DNA of 64,000 nucleotides from Desulfuribacillus alkaliarsenatis. Its GTDB lineage: Bacteria; Bacillota; Bacilli; Desulfuribacillales; Desulfuribacillaceae. The stretch lies in contig NZ_MIJE01000030.1 in the NCBI RefSeq assembly GCF_001730225.1, forward strand, positions 1-64,000. The letters are read 5' to 3'. Shown here piece by piece: positions 1 through 7,203 of the stretch (positions within the stretch are counted from its first letter, which is position 1; each line of letters begins with the position of its first letter). Made by a program: the position numbers and the translations under genes. A model generated the notes under the pieces. That model worked only from the letters and a program-made list of their open reading frames with translations, was not told where the DNA came from and searched no databases.

Positions 1-98
1 TTCTTGACGGTGTTTCGTGAGCACTGGCAGCTAGATGAAATACTGCGTTGGCTCATACCTTGACTATTAAGCCTAAGGATTTCTCGATATTTGGTCAT
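1..98 (-). CDS. istA: IS21-family transposase IstA, N-terminal fragment (runs off window)
   Basis: Only the first 32 codons are inside the window. The minus-strand reading frame opens with MTKYREILRLNSQGMSQRS and continues to CSRNTVK, which is the N-terminal helix-turn-helix of IS21-type IstA transposases. The ATG is at 98 and is preceded by an AGGAGG ribosome binding site at 113-108, nine bases away. IstA with the IstB ATPase moves IS21 elements by cut-and-paste or co-integration. The rest of istA and istB should lie to the left of the window. Family assignment is from recognition of the N-terminus; whether the full gene is intact cannot be seen. Confidence 0.8.
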   Translation of the reverse strand, partial: MTKYREILRLNSQGMSQRSISSSCQCSRNTVK

Positions 99-220
99 TT
101 GGTTTGACCTCCTGTATTTGATTTGCACCTGATGGTGCATTTATCCATTATACAAGAGGTGGCTCTCGCCATGACCATAGTGGCTCTATCTGATGAACAT
201 GGTGGCTCATTTCAAGTACA
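1..220 (-). mobile_element. Right-hand part of an IS21-family insertion sequence, with terminal repeats
   Basis: Between the istA start (98) and about 220 the minus strand carries three spaced copies of a roughly 20-bp motif of form TG(T/G)(A/T)C...GAGCCAC(C/T): one starting at 220, one at about 198 and one at about 177. Multiple terminal repeats inside a TG...CA end are typical of IS21-family elements. I place the tip at 220, where the + strand ends in ...AAGTACA. Downstream of this point the sequence belongs to a protease-like gene remnant that the insertion appears to have cut. The other end of the element, and therefore the target-site duplication, is outside the window. Confidence 0.65.
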
Positions 221-446
221 CACGTGGTTCATTTCTAAAATATTACTCAGTGAATACGTTTTTTTGAAAAAAATAGATTTGATAGAATTGAATGGATTAC
301 AGATTAAAGACTTTACCGTAGATATAGGTGTAATGGATTATGGTATTGAGATTGATGGTATAATTGGAACCGATTTTCTTATGAAAGTAAGAGGAGTAGT
401 TGATTTAGATAAGTTACTTTTTGAAAGCAGACTCAAAGAAGGGTGA
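221..446 (+). pseudogene. Retropepsin-like aspartyl protease, C-terminal remnant interrupted by IS21
   Basis: The reading frame entering from the IS tip encodes about 74 residues that resemble the second half of clan AA (retropepsin-like) bacterial proteases. It has a segment HTWFISKILL, a strand-rich middle, and the conserved GIIGTDFL near the C-terminus (the family usually shows G-x-D/N-F/L there). The catalytic Asp-Thr-Gly that should lie just upstream of the HTW segment is missing, because IS21 sequence replaces it. The open frame extends back to 123 only by chance through the IS end. An attC-like site follows seven bases after the stop, so this looks like a broken integron cassette. Family call is moderate; truncation is clear if the family call is right. 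Confidence 0.55.
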
Positions 447-452
447 GCCTCC

Positions 453-628
453 GCATAACACAATTATCACCGCAAGGGGGCGGAAGCATTTTGATAAAAG
501 GAGCAACGCTTTGTAGAAGAGGCAGAAGCAACTGTCGCACCATATTTCTTCGCTGGGTGCGGAGCACCGCAAAGAAGTATTCACCGAGAGCACAGCTCAG
601 AAACACCGATGATACACGTCCGTTATAT
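453..628 (+). other. attC-like recombination site 1 (long type)
   Basis: GCATAAC at 453-459 and GTTATAT at 622-628 form the outer complementary boxes. Just inside, TATCACCG (465-472) pairs imperfectly with CCGATGATA (607-615) with one bulged base, as is usual for attC arms. The interior contains a hairpin around 546-575 (TTCTT...GGGTGC-GGA-GCACC...AAGAA). It resembles the site at 4712-4880 in the same positions. It lies between the protease remnant and the next gene, as a cassette 3' end should. Confidence 0.6.
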
Positions 629-673
629 GATATGTGGAGAAATGGATTTAGTTTCGATTTATTGGAGGTTGTT

Positions 674-1243
674 ATGGATAAAAGGAATAAAATGATACTT
701 ATAGCAGTTATTATAGCGGTATTATTAACCGCAGGATGTAGAGTACAAGATTTTGATAAAAGAGATAGAATATATTCAGAATATATAGACGCATATGTCA
801 AGATTCAAAACAAAATTAGTCTTTTAACTTCAGAAGTAACAGAAGCTATTGAAAATGATGAAATAAATGAAAAAGACAGATTAAAGATTATTTTAGATAG
901 TATTAGAAAAGCAGAAAACTCTATTGCAACATATGTGACACACATACCAACTCCAATAGATAAAGAAACAGAAGAAATCAGAAATTTAATAAACAGCGAG
1001 ATATATAGCTTACCTTACTTAATGATTAATGAACATAATAGAATAGATGACTTAAATGATAGCCAAATAAATGAGAATATAAGAACGGAAGAGATAGAGC
1101 AATACTTTACTTGGTTAGTTAATCTACTAGAGAGTTTAATGTTAGCAATGGAAATTCAAAAGAGTAATGAAACAGATTTAAATAATATTATAGATAGGAA
1201 GAACATAATAGTATCGGTAATAGCGAATTCGAATCCTAAGTAA
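674..1243 (+). CDS. Small lipoprotein of unknown function (cassette cargo)
   Basis: The 189-residue product begins MDKRNKMILIAVIIAVLL and has a lipobox LTAGC with Cys22, so it should be a membrane-anchored lipoprotein. The mature part is highly charged, rich in Glu, Asp, Asn and Ile, and looks mostly alpha-helical; I recognise no domain. I chose the ATG at 674 because TTGGAGG stands seven bases before it; the frame is open further upstream (from 443) only across the attC-like site. Base composition is very AT-rich. It is flanked by attC-like sites on both sides, which suggests a mobile cassette gene. Function unknown. Confidence 0.75.
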   Translation: MDKRNKMILIAVIIAVLLTAGCRVQDFDKRDRIYSEYIDAYVKIQNKISLLTSEVTEAIENDEINEKDRLKIILDSIRKAENSIATYVTHIPTPIDKETEEIRNLINSEIYSLPYLMINEHNRIDDLNDSQINENIRTEEIEQYFTWLVNLLESLMLAMEIQKSNETDLNNIIDRKNIIVSVIANSNPK

Positions 1244-1271
1244 TCAGATTGTAAGTTTGACTATACACATC

Positions 1272-1402
1272 ATATAACAACGCATCACCACACCCCTGAG
1301 CCTAACCAGAGTCGGCTTGCTCGAGGCTAAGATAAGGAGCTATCTAACCCTCGGTCTGCGCCTGTAAGGCTCAGGGGCGTCGGTGATGCAAACCGTTCTA
1401 CG
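1272..1402 (+). other. attC-like recombination site 2
   Basis: ATATAAC (1272-1278) is followed by AAC and GCATCACC; the other arm reads GGTGATGC, then AAACC, then GTTCTAC (1395-1401). GCATCACC and GGTGATGC pair perfectly, and the next block CCCCTGAGCC pairs with GGCTCAGGGG, separated from the first by short unpaired spacers. The centre contains further short inverted repeats. This box-spacer-arm layout matches attC sites. It ends about 40 bases before the next start codon. Confidence 0.7.
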
Positions 1403-1439
1403 ACATATCAGCTACAAATCAGAAGGAGGTCGATAAGCA

Positions 1440-1886
1440 ATGAATATCGAAAAACATCGATTTAGAGGACCATGGAGTCTTTGGTTTATAGGGATACTTT
1501 TCTTGTTTCTTTATGCCTACGGGGTATATGATTTTGTTATGATGCTTGGGCATAATGTCGAATATTACAGTTCTAACAACTATGGAGATGAAGTGTTTGA
1601 ATATTTCACAGACTACCCTGTGCTAACGTTAATGCTCTGGATAATAAATATTGTCAGTGGTGTAATAGCACCAATACTACTTTTGTTTCGCTCGCGCTGG
1701 GCAGTAATGATGGCGCTTATATCTGCTATTTCTATATTGATATTACAATTTATAACTTTTGCATTTATGAATAGGTGGAATGTTTTTGGTCCATGGGTAT
1801 CTCTCTTTGATATAGCAATAATGCTAATGACATTCGGACTTTTTGTTTATTGCAAGGCGATGGCTAAGCGAGATGTGTTGATATAG
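1440..1886 (+). CDS. Four-helix membrane protein of unknown function (cassette cargo)
   Basis: The product has 148 residues. After a short basic N-terminus (MNIEKHRFRGPW) there are four hydrophobic segments at about residues 13-36, 61-80, 87-107 and 120-138, separated by short loops; the first loop (37-58) is Tyr/Asn/Asp-rich and probably outside the cell. The C-terminus is basic. The start is well supported by AAGGAGG eight bases upstream. Small multi-pass membrane proteins of this kind are frequent integron-cassette cargo, and this gene lies directly after an attC-like site. No specific family recognised. Confidence 0.75.
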   Translation: MNIEKHRFRGPWSLWFIGILFLFLYAYGVYDFVMMLGHNVEYYSSNNYGDEVFEYFTDYPVLTLMLWIINIVSGVIAPILLLFRSRWAVMMALISAISILILQFITFAFMNRWNVFGPWVSLFDIAIMLMTFGLFVYCKAMAKRDVLI

Positions 1887-2015
1887 GATACGTTGTAAAA
1901 TGAGTAAGTATGATTTAGAGTACATATTATATTTATCTATAAACAAACGGGAACGTTTGTTGTTATATTGTGCAGGTGTTACGTTCGTTTGCTTAGTCAA
2001 GATGCACGATACGTC

Positions 2016-2113
2016 GCAGAACAACACAGTCCAGCAAAGGTACGGAAGAATTGGATGCATGAAGAATTGCACTGTAGACTTAGCTCGAAGCAACTGCCGC
2101 GCGTCCTGCGCGG
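2016..2113 (+). other. Degenerate attC-like site 3 with GTCCT hairpin, in a 384-base gene gap
   Basis: The gap between genes (1887-2270) holds no convincing gene. At 2016-2030 it reads GCAGAAC-AAC-ACAGTCC, a decayed version of the left boxes of the other sites, followed by AGCAAAGGTACGG and the shared segment GAAGCAACTGCCGC. At 2097-2113 a perfect hairpin CCGCGC-GTCCT-GCGCGG closes the repeat. A second hairpin, CAAACG-GGAA-CGTTTG, lies at about 1945-1960. No clear GTTRRRY partner box follows, so recombination competence is doubtful. Confidence 0.45.
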
Positions 2114-2270
2114 GATTCATAAAATAGTAATAGAGTACTGCACATATTATTGAAAAGCTTATTAAACTAACGAAGCAGGTTAATGAAAGAGTAGATTAAG
2201 TTGAACTGTTAGAAAACTATTAAAATTATTCTATTAAGAAAAAAATGTGAGATATAGGAAGTGCTGAAAA

Positions 2271-3095
2271 ATGTTTAATGAATTAAAATCGGATTGTATT
2301 AATTGTTTTGGATTATGTTGTGTAGCGTTACCTTATGGAAAATCATCTGACTTTCCTTTTAACAAAGATGGCGGAAATCCTTGCCGTAATTTATGTTCAA
2401 ATAACTTGTGTACTATACACAATCAATTGAGGGAGAAAGGCTTTCGTGGTTGTGTTTCTTATGAGTGTTTTGGTGCTGGTCAGCATGTTTCACAATCTAT
2501 TTATAAAGGTAAAGATTGGCGTGAAGATGCTGAGCGTGCAGAGGAAATGTTTGCTGTATTTCCTCTTGCCCAACAACTGTATGAAATGCTCTGGTATCTC
2601 CAACAAACTCTTACTTTAAAGGAAACACAATCGTTACATAGTAGCCTGCAAAAGATTTACGAAGAAACGATTGAACTAACCATAAAAAAGCCAGAAGAGA
2701 TTTTAATAATTGATATAACGGCACACAGAAGCAAGGTCAACGATCTGTTAATAGACTCAAGTGAAATGTATAGAGCCAACAGGAATAAAAAAGGTAAAAA
2801 GAACGGTTTGAAGAAAAAGTCAGACTATTTAGGAGCGAATTTAAAGGGGTTTAATCTACAAGGCGAAGATTTTCGTGGAAAACTAATGATAGCATCAAAT
2901 TTAAGCCAAAGTGATTTGAGGGGAGCTGATTTTATTGGTGCTGACCTTAGAGACGCAGATTTAAGGGGTGCTGATTTATCTGAAGTTCTTTTTCTTACAC
3001 AGTCACAAATCAATTCAGCAGTTGGAGATGTTCATACTAAAATACCAAGTAATTTAGAAAGACCAAGCCATTGGGTTAACAAAAATGTTTCTTAA
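2271..3095 (+). CDS. Pentapeptide-repeat protein with N-terminal cysteine cluster
   Basis: The 274-residue product has a Cys-rich N-terminal section (Cys at about 9, 12, 16, 17, 38, 42, 47, 61 and 66, including CINCFGLCC) that could bind zinc or an iron-sulfur cluster. A helical middle follows. At about residues 180-240 there is a run of pentapeptide repeats of the A(D/N)LxG type (for example LRGADFIGADLRDADLRGAD), which fold into a right-handed beta-helix. In known families such repeats can mimic DNA or mediate protein contacts, as in quinolone-protection Qnr proteins, but this repeat block is short. Start ATG at 2271 has a weak AGGAAG site. The gene sits between attC-like sites. Specific function unknown. 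Confidence 0.75.
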   Translation: MFNELKSDCINCFGLCCVALPYGKSSDFPFNKDGGNPCRNLCSNNLCTIHNQLREKGFRGCVSYECFGAGQHVSQSIYKGKDWREDAERAEEMFAVFPLAQQLYEMLWYLQQTLTLKETQSLHSSLQKIYEETIELTIKKPEEILIIDITAHRSKVNDLLIDSSEMYRANRNKKGKKNGLKKKSDYLGANLKGFNLQGEDFRGKLMIASNLSQSDLRGADFIGADLRDADLRGADLSEVLFLTQSQINSAVGDVHTKIPSNLERPSHWVNKNVS

Positions 3096-3183
3096 TCTTC
3101 TCGCACTAACGGTGAACATTAGTTCAATAGACATTTTTGCTAGTTACTAACATTAAATATAAAAAGCACAATAATGAAATAAC

Positions 3184-3198
3184 GCAGCGTCCTGCTGC
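3184..3198 (+). repeat. GTCCT-loop hairpin (GCAGC-GTCCT-GCTGC)
   Basis: A perfect five-base stem encloses the loop GTCCT. The same loop with other stems occurs at 2097-2113 and 5531-5547, and this stem recurs at 7204-7218. It is followed by a conserved stretch (CTCTTGA.TGAGG..CATAGT) that leads into the left box of an attC-like site, both here and at 7219-7243. Confidence 0.6.
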
Positions 3199-3222
3199 TC
3201 TTGATTGAGGGTCATAGTCCAC

Positions 3223-3264
3223 GCATAACAACGCAGTCCAGCTTGCGGACGTGCCACGTTATAG
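3223..3264 (+). other. attC-like recombination site 4 (compact)
   Basis: This is a compact site: GCATAAC box, AAC spacer, GCAGTCC arm, seven-base loop, GGACGTGC arm, CAC spacer, GTTATAG box. The arms pair as GCA-GTCC with GGAC-g-TGC, leaving a single extrahelical G, and ATAAC pairs with GTTAT. Box, unpaired spacer, arm with bulged base and loop are the features of an attC single-strand fold. At 42 bases it is shorter than most known attC sites. Confidence 0.7.
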
Positions 3265-3315
3265 GAAATATCAGTTTCGGAGAAGCATAAAGCAGAAAAG
3301 TCTAGGAGTGAAAAT

Positions 3316-4164
3316 ATGATTAGAAGACTTGTAATGCTATTTATAATTGTTACAATTCTTTATCCTGCTAATACAATGGCAAATGGATCTCCTTATAATT
3401 ATAGAGATCCTGGCACAATAACAGGTTCCATTTCTCCAATAGAAGAAACAAATATAGCAGTTGCTAAAGAGTTAATAAATATAAACCTGGTTAAGAAAAC
3501 AAACAATAATGAATTGTATTCCGATATCGATGTAGAAGTGTATGTAAAATATGAGCTATACAATTATAGTAGCAAAGAGATTACTGTTCCAATTGCGTTT
3601 CCACAAGATGGAGAAAGCAGGGATTGGACTGTTGTTTTAAATGGACAGGAAATACCTTTGGGTAAAACCTATCCAATAATGCTTGATGTAGAATATGACG
3701 CTAATTGGGTCAACCCATTAAACGGAAGTTTAGTAGAAGCACATTCTCTAGAAGCGTGGGAAATAAAAGGACCAATAGCACAAACCTTTACAGCGTCTAT
3801 AATATCGGGCGAAAATGTTCTTGAGATAAGATACATAGTAAAAGCAGGAGTTAATGAGAGGGTAGGTGCCAAGAATCCAGCGTATCGTTTCGCATATCTC
3901 CTTACTCCAGCATCCAATTGGAAAAGCTTTCAGGATTTAACTATAAATCTTAACATACCATTTTCACATATCTTGTATAGTTCATTAGACCTTAAAAAGA
4001 TAGACGATTCTAAATGGATTGGTGAGTTTGAAGAGTTACCCATAAAAGACTTGTATTTGCACTTTAAGATAGAAGATAATAAACCAAACTATCAAGTATT
4101 CTATTACATTTTTATAGTAGTTCTGCTTGGCATAATAATAGCAAAAGTGAAAAAGGTAATATAA
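3316..4164 (+). CDS. Exported, C-terminally membrane-anchored protein of unknown function
   Basis: The 282-residue product begins with a signal peptide (MIRRLVMLFIIVTILYPANT, cleavage likely after NTMANG or just before) and ends with one hydrophobic segment (about residues 262-277) followed by KVKKVI, a membrane anchor with a cytoplasmic basic tail. The region between is a beta-rich extracytoplasmic domain of about 230 residues. I do not recognise the family. RBS TAGGAGTG lies eight bases before the ATG. It follows attC-like site 4 directly, and an IS110-type remnant begins 30 bases after its stop, where the cassette's own attC would be expected. Confidence 0.7.
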   Translation: MIRRLVMLFIIVTILYPANTMANGSPYNYRDPGTITGSISPIEETNIAVAKELININLVKKTNNNELYSDIDVEVYVKYELYNYSSKEITVPIAFPQDGESRDWTVVLNGQEIPLGKTYPIMLDVEYDANWVNPLNGSLVEAHSLEAWEIKGPIAQTFTASIISGENVLEIRYIVKAGVNERVGAKNPAYRFAYLLTPASNWKSFQDLTINLNIPFSHILYSSLDLKKIDDSKWIGEFEELPIKDLYLHFKIEDNKPNYQVFYYIFIVVLLGIIIAKVKKVI

Positions 4165-4194
4165 ATTCAGAGTGTGGTTGTGTAAGGATACTAC

Positions 4195-4631
4195 CTATAA
4201 ACCACCTGCAAAAGCTACCAGTTGTTTGGAAGAAGGAAAGTTAGAAATAACATTCAAAGAGGTTTTACAACAAAGGTGAGAAAATACTTTATCATAGTTT
4301 GGAAAAACCAGATCAAGAGTACTTCTAAAGCGAAGTTGAGCCTCCGTATATAGGGTATTAAAACCATCATATTGACGACAAAGATTTCTTAGATCAATTA
4401 GAGAATTATCAAGTTTATTACGAAGTTTAAAATCACTTAAGTAATAAACTTGAGCAATGCGATTAGCATCAATTGGATCAGTTTTAATCTTACGAATAGA
4501 CTTTTTCTTTTGCTGGTGAGTTTGAAGGGGATTAAGAATAATAACTCTGTATCCCTCATTTTCAAAGAACTCCACCAGCGGCCTAGAAAAATTACCAGTA
4601 ATCGAGATATGAAGATTGCCTAGGCTTGAAC
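4195..4631 (-). pseudogene. IS110-family transposase remnant
   Basis: The minus strand encodes fragments of an IS110-type DEDD transposase. The open part (4575 to 4195) contains EGYRVIILNPLQTHQQKKK followed by KTDPIDANRIAQ, the hallmark of the catalytic N-terminal domain, and the same frame continues upstream to about 4631 as NLHISITGNFSRPLVEFF without a start. At the C-terminal end the frame passes abruptly from SLNVISNFPSSKQL to LVAFAGGL and stops, so most of the C-terminal domain is deleted. No element ends were identified. One IS110-related group (IS1111-attC) is known to target attC sites, which fits its position inside a cassette array. Confidence 0.7.
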
Positions 4632-4880
4632 AGTTTATACGACGGGATCATAGTCCCAACAATGTGTACGTTAAAAAAGTTCATATCCAGATTAAACTGG
4701 TTATGAACCTATTATACGAACAATGTGTATGCACAAGGGTGCGGAAGCAATTTGATGCAAGAAGCATAGTTATGACGGACTATCGCGAAGCAACTGCCGC
4801 ACCGCATTTCTTCGCTGTGTGCACAGCACCGCATAAGAAGTATTTCCTAACAAAAACAGGTCTTTATTAAGTCAAAACAG
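4632..4880 (+). other. Gene-free stretch with hairpins and a decayed attC-like repeat
   Basis: This stretch holds no supported gene. It contains a near-perfect hairpin at 4679-4708 (GTTCATA-t-CCAG, loop ATTAAA, CTGG-t-TATGAAC). From about 4712 it is similar to attC-like site 1: AACAATGTGTATGC, then AAGGGTGCGGAAGC, then GAAGCAACTGCCGCACC and a hairpin at 4808-4839 with TTCTT/AAGAA ends. The motif AACAATGTGTA is also found at about 4658, so part of the site may be duplicated. The right-hand box is unclear. Decay or IS110-linked rearrangement would explain the loss. Confidence 0.45.
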
Positions 4881-4909
4881 TTGTTGGTATATCGATATTA
4901 CGATATAAT
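4881..4909 (+). promoter_or_regulatory. Promoter and operator of the toxin-antitoxin pair
   Basis: TTGTTG (4881-4886), a 17-base spacer and a perfect TATAAT (4904-4909) form a sigma-A promoter 28 bases before the antitoxin start. An inverted repeat ATATCG-N6-CGATAT (4889-4906) fills the spacer and enters the -10 box. Phd/YefM antitoxins usually repress their own operon through such palindromes, so this is the likely autoregulatory operator. Having its own promoter is common for toxin-antitoxin cassettes. Confidence 0.65.
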
Positions 4910-4937
4910 ATTGATATAAAGAACTGGAGGTGTAGTT

Positions 4938-5204
4938 ATGCCAGAGATAAGACCAAGCTCAGATCTTAGGAATAAGTATAATGAAATATCACAGTTTTGC
5001 CACGAGTATAATGAACCTGTATACATTACTAAAAACGGTCAAGGCGATTTAGCTGTAATGAGTATTGAAACTTATGAGCGTCTTGTTGGAAAATATGAAT
5101 TATATAAATTACTTGACGATGGATTAGAAGCAAAGAAAGAGAAGAAGGTAAGAAATTTCAATGAAGCATTAGTTGACATTCAGAAAGGTTTAGAAAATGA
5201 GTAG
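4938..5204 (+). CDS. Phd/YefM-family antitoxin
   Basis: The 88-residue protein has the Phd/YefM layout: an N-terminal DNA-binding domain (RPSSDLRNKYNEISQFC, then EPVYITKNGQGDLAVMSIETYERL) and a charged C-terminal tail that would wrap around the toxin. GGAGGTG precedes the ATG by six bases. The stop overlaps the toxin start by eight bases, as in most two-gene toxin-antitoxin operons. The antitoxin should neutralise the RelE-like protein and repress the promoter just upstream. Toxin-antitoxin modules are commonly found as integron cassettes, where they are thought to stabilise the array. Confidence 0.88.
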   Translation: MPEIRPSSDLRNKYNEISQFCHEYNEPVYITKNGQGDLAVMSIETYERLVGKYELYKLLDDGLEAKKEKKVRNFNEALVDIQKGLENE

Positions 5205-5511
5205 ATATTTAATTGGAATTACTGAACCAGCTGAAGAAGATTTGCGTCAAATTGGTAAGTACATCACAAAAGAATTTTTGAGCCCTGTTACCGCTAAAGA
5301 AGTTATTAATAAAATTGGTAATGAAATTCTTCGTTTAGAGATTATGCCTTTGAGGAATGCGATAGTACCAGATGAAAGACTTACTCTTCTTGGCATAAGA
5401 AAGATTATAGTCGATAATTATTTAGTTTTTTATATTGTCGAGGAGAGTAGTCGGATAGTTACGGTAATTAGGATACTTTATAAAAGGAGAAACTGGTTGA
5501 GTTTGCTATAA
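5197..5511 (+). CDS. RelE/ParE-family toxin
   Basis: The 104-residue protein shows the RelE/ParE superfamily pattern: ITEPAEEDLRQIGKYI at the N-terminus, a central LGIRKIIVDNYLVFYIV strand pair, and the C-terminal VIRILYKRRNW typical of ParE/RelE folds (the family often ends in hxhhRhhHxR). It overlaps the antitoxin gene by eight bases and is translationally coupled. RelE members cleave mRNA on the ribosome, whereas ParE members poison gyrase; which applies here cannot be told from sequence alone. An attC-like site lies 64 bases downstream. Confidence 0.85.
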   Translation: MSRYLIGITEPAEEDLRQIGKYITKEFLSPVTAKEVINKIGNEILRLEIMPLRNAIVPDERLTLLGIRKIIVDNYLVFYIVEESSRIVTVIRILYKRRNWLSLL

Positions 5512-5530
5512 AATTGGATATGATGAAGTC

Positions 5531-5547
5531 ACCGACGTCCTGTCGGT
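5531..5547 (+). repeat. GTCCT-loop hairpin (ACCGAC-GTCCT-GTCGGT)
   Basis: A perfect six-base stem encloses GTCCT. The stem sequence differs from those at 2097, 3184 and 7204 while the loop is the same, a covariation pattern. It lies just after the toxin stop and 28 bases before the left box of attC-like site 5. Confidence 0.6.
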
Positions 5548-5574
5548 CTCTGTTCATTGAAGGCAATCAACAAC

Positions 5575-5703
5575 ACTTAACAACGCATCTACGCTCGGTT
5601 GTCCGAGGAAAAAGCATAGAAGTTAATACAGACAACACATGACCCAGCCTAACATAAGAGCTATGTAAGGCTGGGTCACGTCGTAGATACCCGTCCGTTA
5701 GAC
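5575..5703 (+). other. attC-like recombination site 5
   Basis: ACTTAAC (5575-5581) is a perfect RYYYAAC box and GTTAGAC (5697-5703) a perfect GTTRRRY box. Inside them AAC-GCATCTACG pairs with CGTAGATAC, separated from the right box by CCGTCC. The centre contains a strong inverted repeat, GACCCAGCCT with AGGCTGGGTC, flanking CATA/TATG. This is the best-preserved long attC of the window and separates the toxin-antitoxin pair from the next lipoprotein gene. Confidence 0.75.
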
Positions 5704-5727
5704 GACATCAAACAAGGATGTGTAGAA

Positions 5728-6354
5728 ATGAAAAGATATTGGATTATATTATTGGTATTTTTGATTACTATAACTGCAGGTTGCGATCAATCTGATTCGA
5801 TAAGTGATAAAAAAGATATTATTAATACCGGTATCCAAGAACAGTTTCCAATAGAAGCAACACCATCTAGTGAGGCGGAAGATAATATCTATTTTGATTC
5901 TCAAGGCATAGCAGTAGGTGATAAATTTGGTAATTTTACGGTGATTGATGTTTATCTAGATGATGAATATGGGATGGAGAAAGTTGTTTTTGAAGGAACT
6001 TTCACTCTATCGGGAGAATTAATACCTAATATTATTGGAGAGAGTAGATACGGAATACTAATAAGTAAAGTAGATATAATTAATAATTTGCCTGTTCCGA
6101 CAACATGGGAACCAGTTAATTTTGATGACAATTATAAAGGTTATTTCCGAGTTTTAAGTGACGAAGAAGTTATTAAAAACATAGGAGAAGATAGGGACAG
6201 TTTAATATGGGAGAAAGCAGAGATGGGCATAGATATCAGATGTAAGATATCAGCTGTATTTAATTCATATACCTACTGGGTACAACCTAACACAGATGTT
6301 TCAAGTAGCCTAGGATTGAAAGAGATTATTTTTATAGAAGAGGTAGATTATTAA
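5728..6354 (+). CDS. Lipoprotein of unknown function (cassette cargo)
   Basis: The 208-residue product starts MKRYWIILLVFLITITAGC, a short lipoprotein signal with lipobox ITAGC (Cys19). A Ser/Asp-rich linker follows, then a beta-rich domain from about residue 50 onward. No family recognised. The start lies 24 bases after attC-like site 5, with AAGGATG as a modest ribosome binding site. An attC-like left box (6369) begins 15 bases after the stop, so gene plus site form a compact cassette. Confidence 0.75.
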   Translation: MKRYWIILLVFLITITAGCDQSDSISDKKDIINTGIQEQFPIEATPSSEAEDNIYFDSQGIAVGDKFGNFTVIDVYLDDEYGMEKVVFEGTFTLSGELIPNIIGESRYGILISKVDIINNLPVPTTWEPVNFDDNYKGYFRVLSDEEVIKNIGEDRDSLIWEKAEMGIDIRCKISAVFNSYTYWVQPNTDVSSSLGLKEIIFIEEVDY

Positions 6355-6368
6355 TATAGTAGACGTCG

Positions 6369-6466
6369 GTCTAACAACGCAGTCCAGCAAGGGCGCGGAA
6401 GCAGGGATACACGAAGTAGTACCCGTAGGAATCGGCATGTAGCAACTGCAGCACGTCCTGCGCGGA
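6369..6466 (+). other. attC-like site 6 (left half clear)
   Basis: GTCTAAC (6369-6375) is a perfect RYYYAAC box, followed by AAC-GCAGTCC and AGCAAGGGCGCGGAAGC, as in the other sites. The right half contains GCAACTGCAGCAC, GTCCT and GCGCGG, so the GTCCT hairpin is present with mismatched stems. I see no GTTRRRY box before the next gene, so the right boundary is uncertain. Confidence 0.55.
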
Positions 6467-6494
6467 TAAAAAGAGAAATTTGGGGTGAAATATC

Positions 6495-7163
6495 TTGGAT
6501 AATGAAACGAAAAAAGACTTGGACTTACAACACTCTCACTGGGAAAAACATTGGGATCACTCAAAAAATCCACAATCATTTTTTGAATCTCCAAGTAATG
6601 CAGTTAAAATAGCGGCTAAACAGTTTAAAAAGAAAGGGAATACAAAGGTTCTAGAGTTAGGTGGAGGACTAGGGCGGGACACTTTGTATTTAGCAAAACA
6701 AGGTTTTCAGGTCCATGTTTTGGAATACACAGAAAAGGGAGTTCAAACGATTCGTGACAAAGCAAAGGCGGCAGGTTTAATAGATTCTATTATTGTCATT
6801 CAGCATGACGTTAGAGAATCTCTTCCTTTTGAGAAGGATTATTTTGACTATTGTTTTTCTCATATGTTATATTGTATGGCTTTTACTAATAAAGAGCTGG
6901 AATTCTTATCTCAAGAAATTAAAAGAGTGTTAAAACAGAGCGCTATCAATGTATATACAGTCAGAAACACCAAAGACTCAATGTTTGGAACTGGTACACA
7001 TAAAGGTGGAAACATGTATGAAATACAGGGATTTATTATAAACTTCTTTGATGAAATAATGATAAAACGATTGTCTAAAGGATTTGAACTACTAGAAATA
7101 AATGAGTTTGAGGAAGGAGAACTCCCTAAACGATTATATAGTGTCACTCTTAAAAAGATATAA
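6495..7163 (+). CDS. Class I SAM-dependent methyltransferase (cassette cargo)
   Basis: The 222-residue product has the class I methyltransferase Rossmann fold. Motif I is VLELGGGLGRDTLYLA (about residues 53-68), the acidic end of strand beta-2 is the E of VLEYTEKG, and a further motif IIVIQHDVRESLPF (about 97-110) is followed by YFDYCFSHMLYCMAF (about 113-127). Substrate is unknown; the shape resembles tellurite-resistance/UbiE-like small-molecule methyltransferases. Start is TTG at 6495, with GGGGTGA six bases upstream; no ATG fits better. The gene lies between two attC-like sites. Confidence 0.85.
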   Translation: MDNETKKDLDLQHSHWEKHWDHSKNPQSFFESPSNAVKIAAKQFKKKGNTKVLELGGGLGRDTLYLAKQGFQVHVLEYTEKGVQTIRDKAKAAGLIDSIIVIQHDVRESLPFEKDYFDYCFSHMLYCMAFTNKELEFLSQEIKRVLKQSAINVYTVRNTKDSMFGTGTHKGGNMYEIQGFIINFFDEIMIKRLSKGFELLEINEFEEGELPKRLYSVTLKKI

Positions 7164-7203
7164 TTTTTACTCACGTGAGTGTTAACTTAATTCATATAAA
7201 GTC

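Noticed and set aside
123-220. Open frame upstream of the protease remnant as part of one 107-residue gene
   Set aside because: This stretch consists of IS21 terminal repeats and the leader of istA on the other strand; the open frame is accidental.
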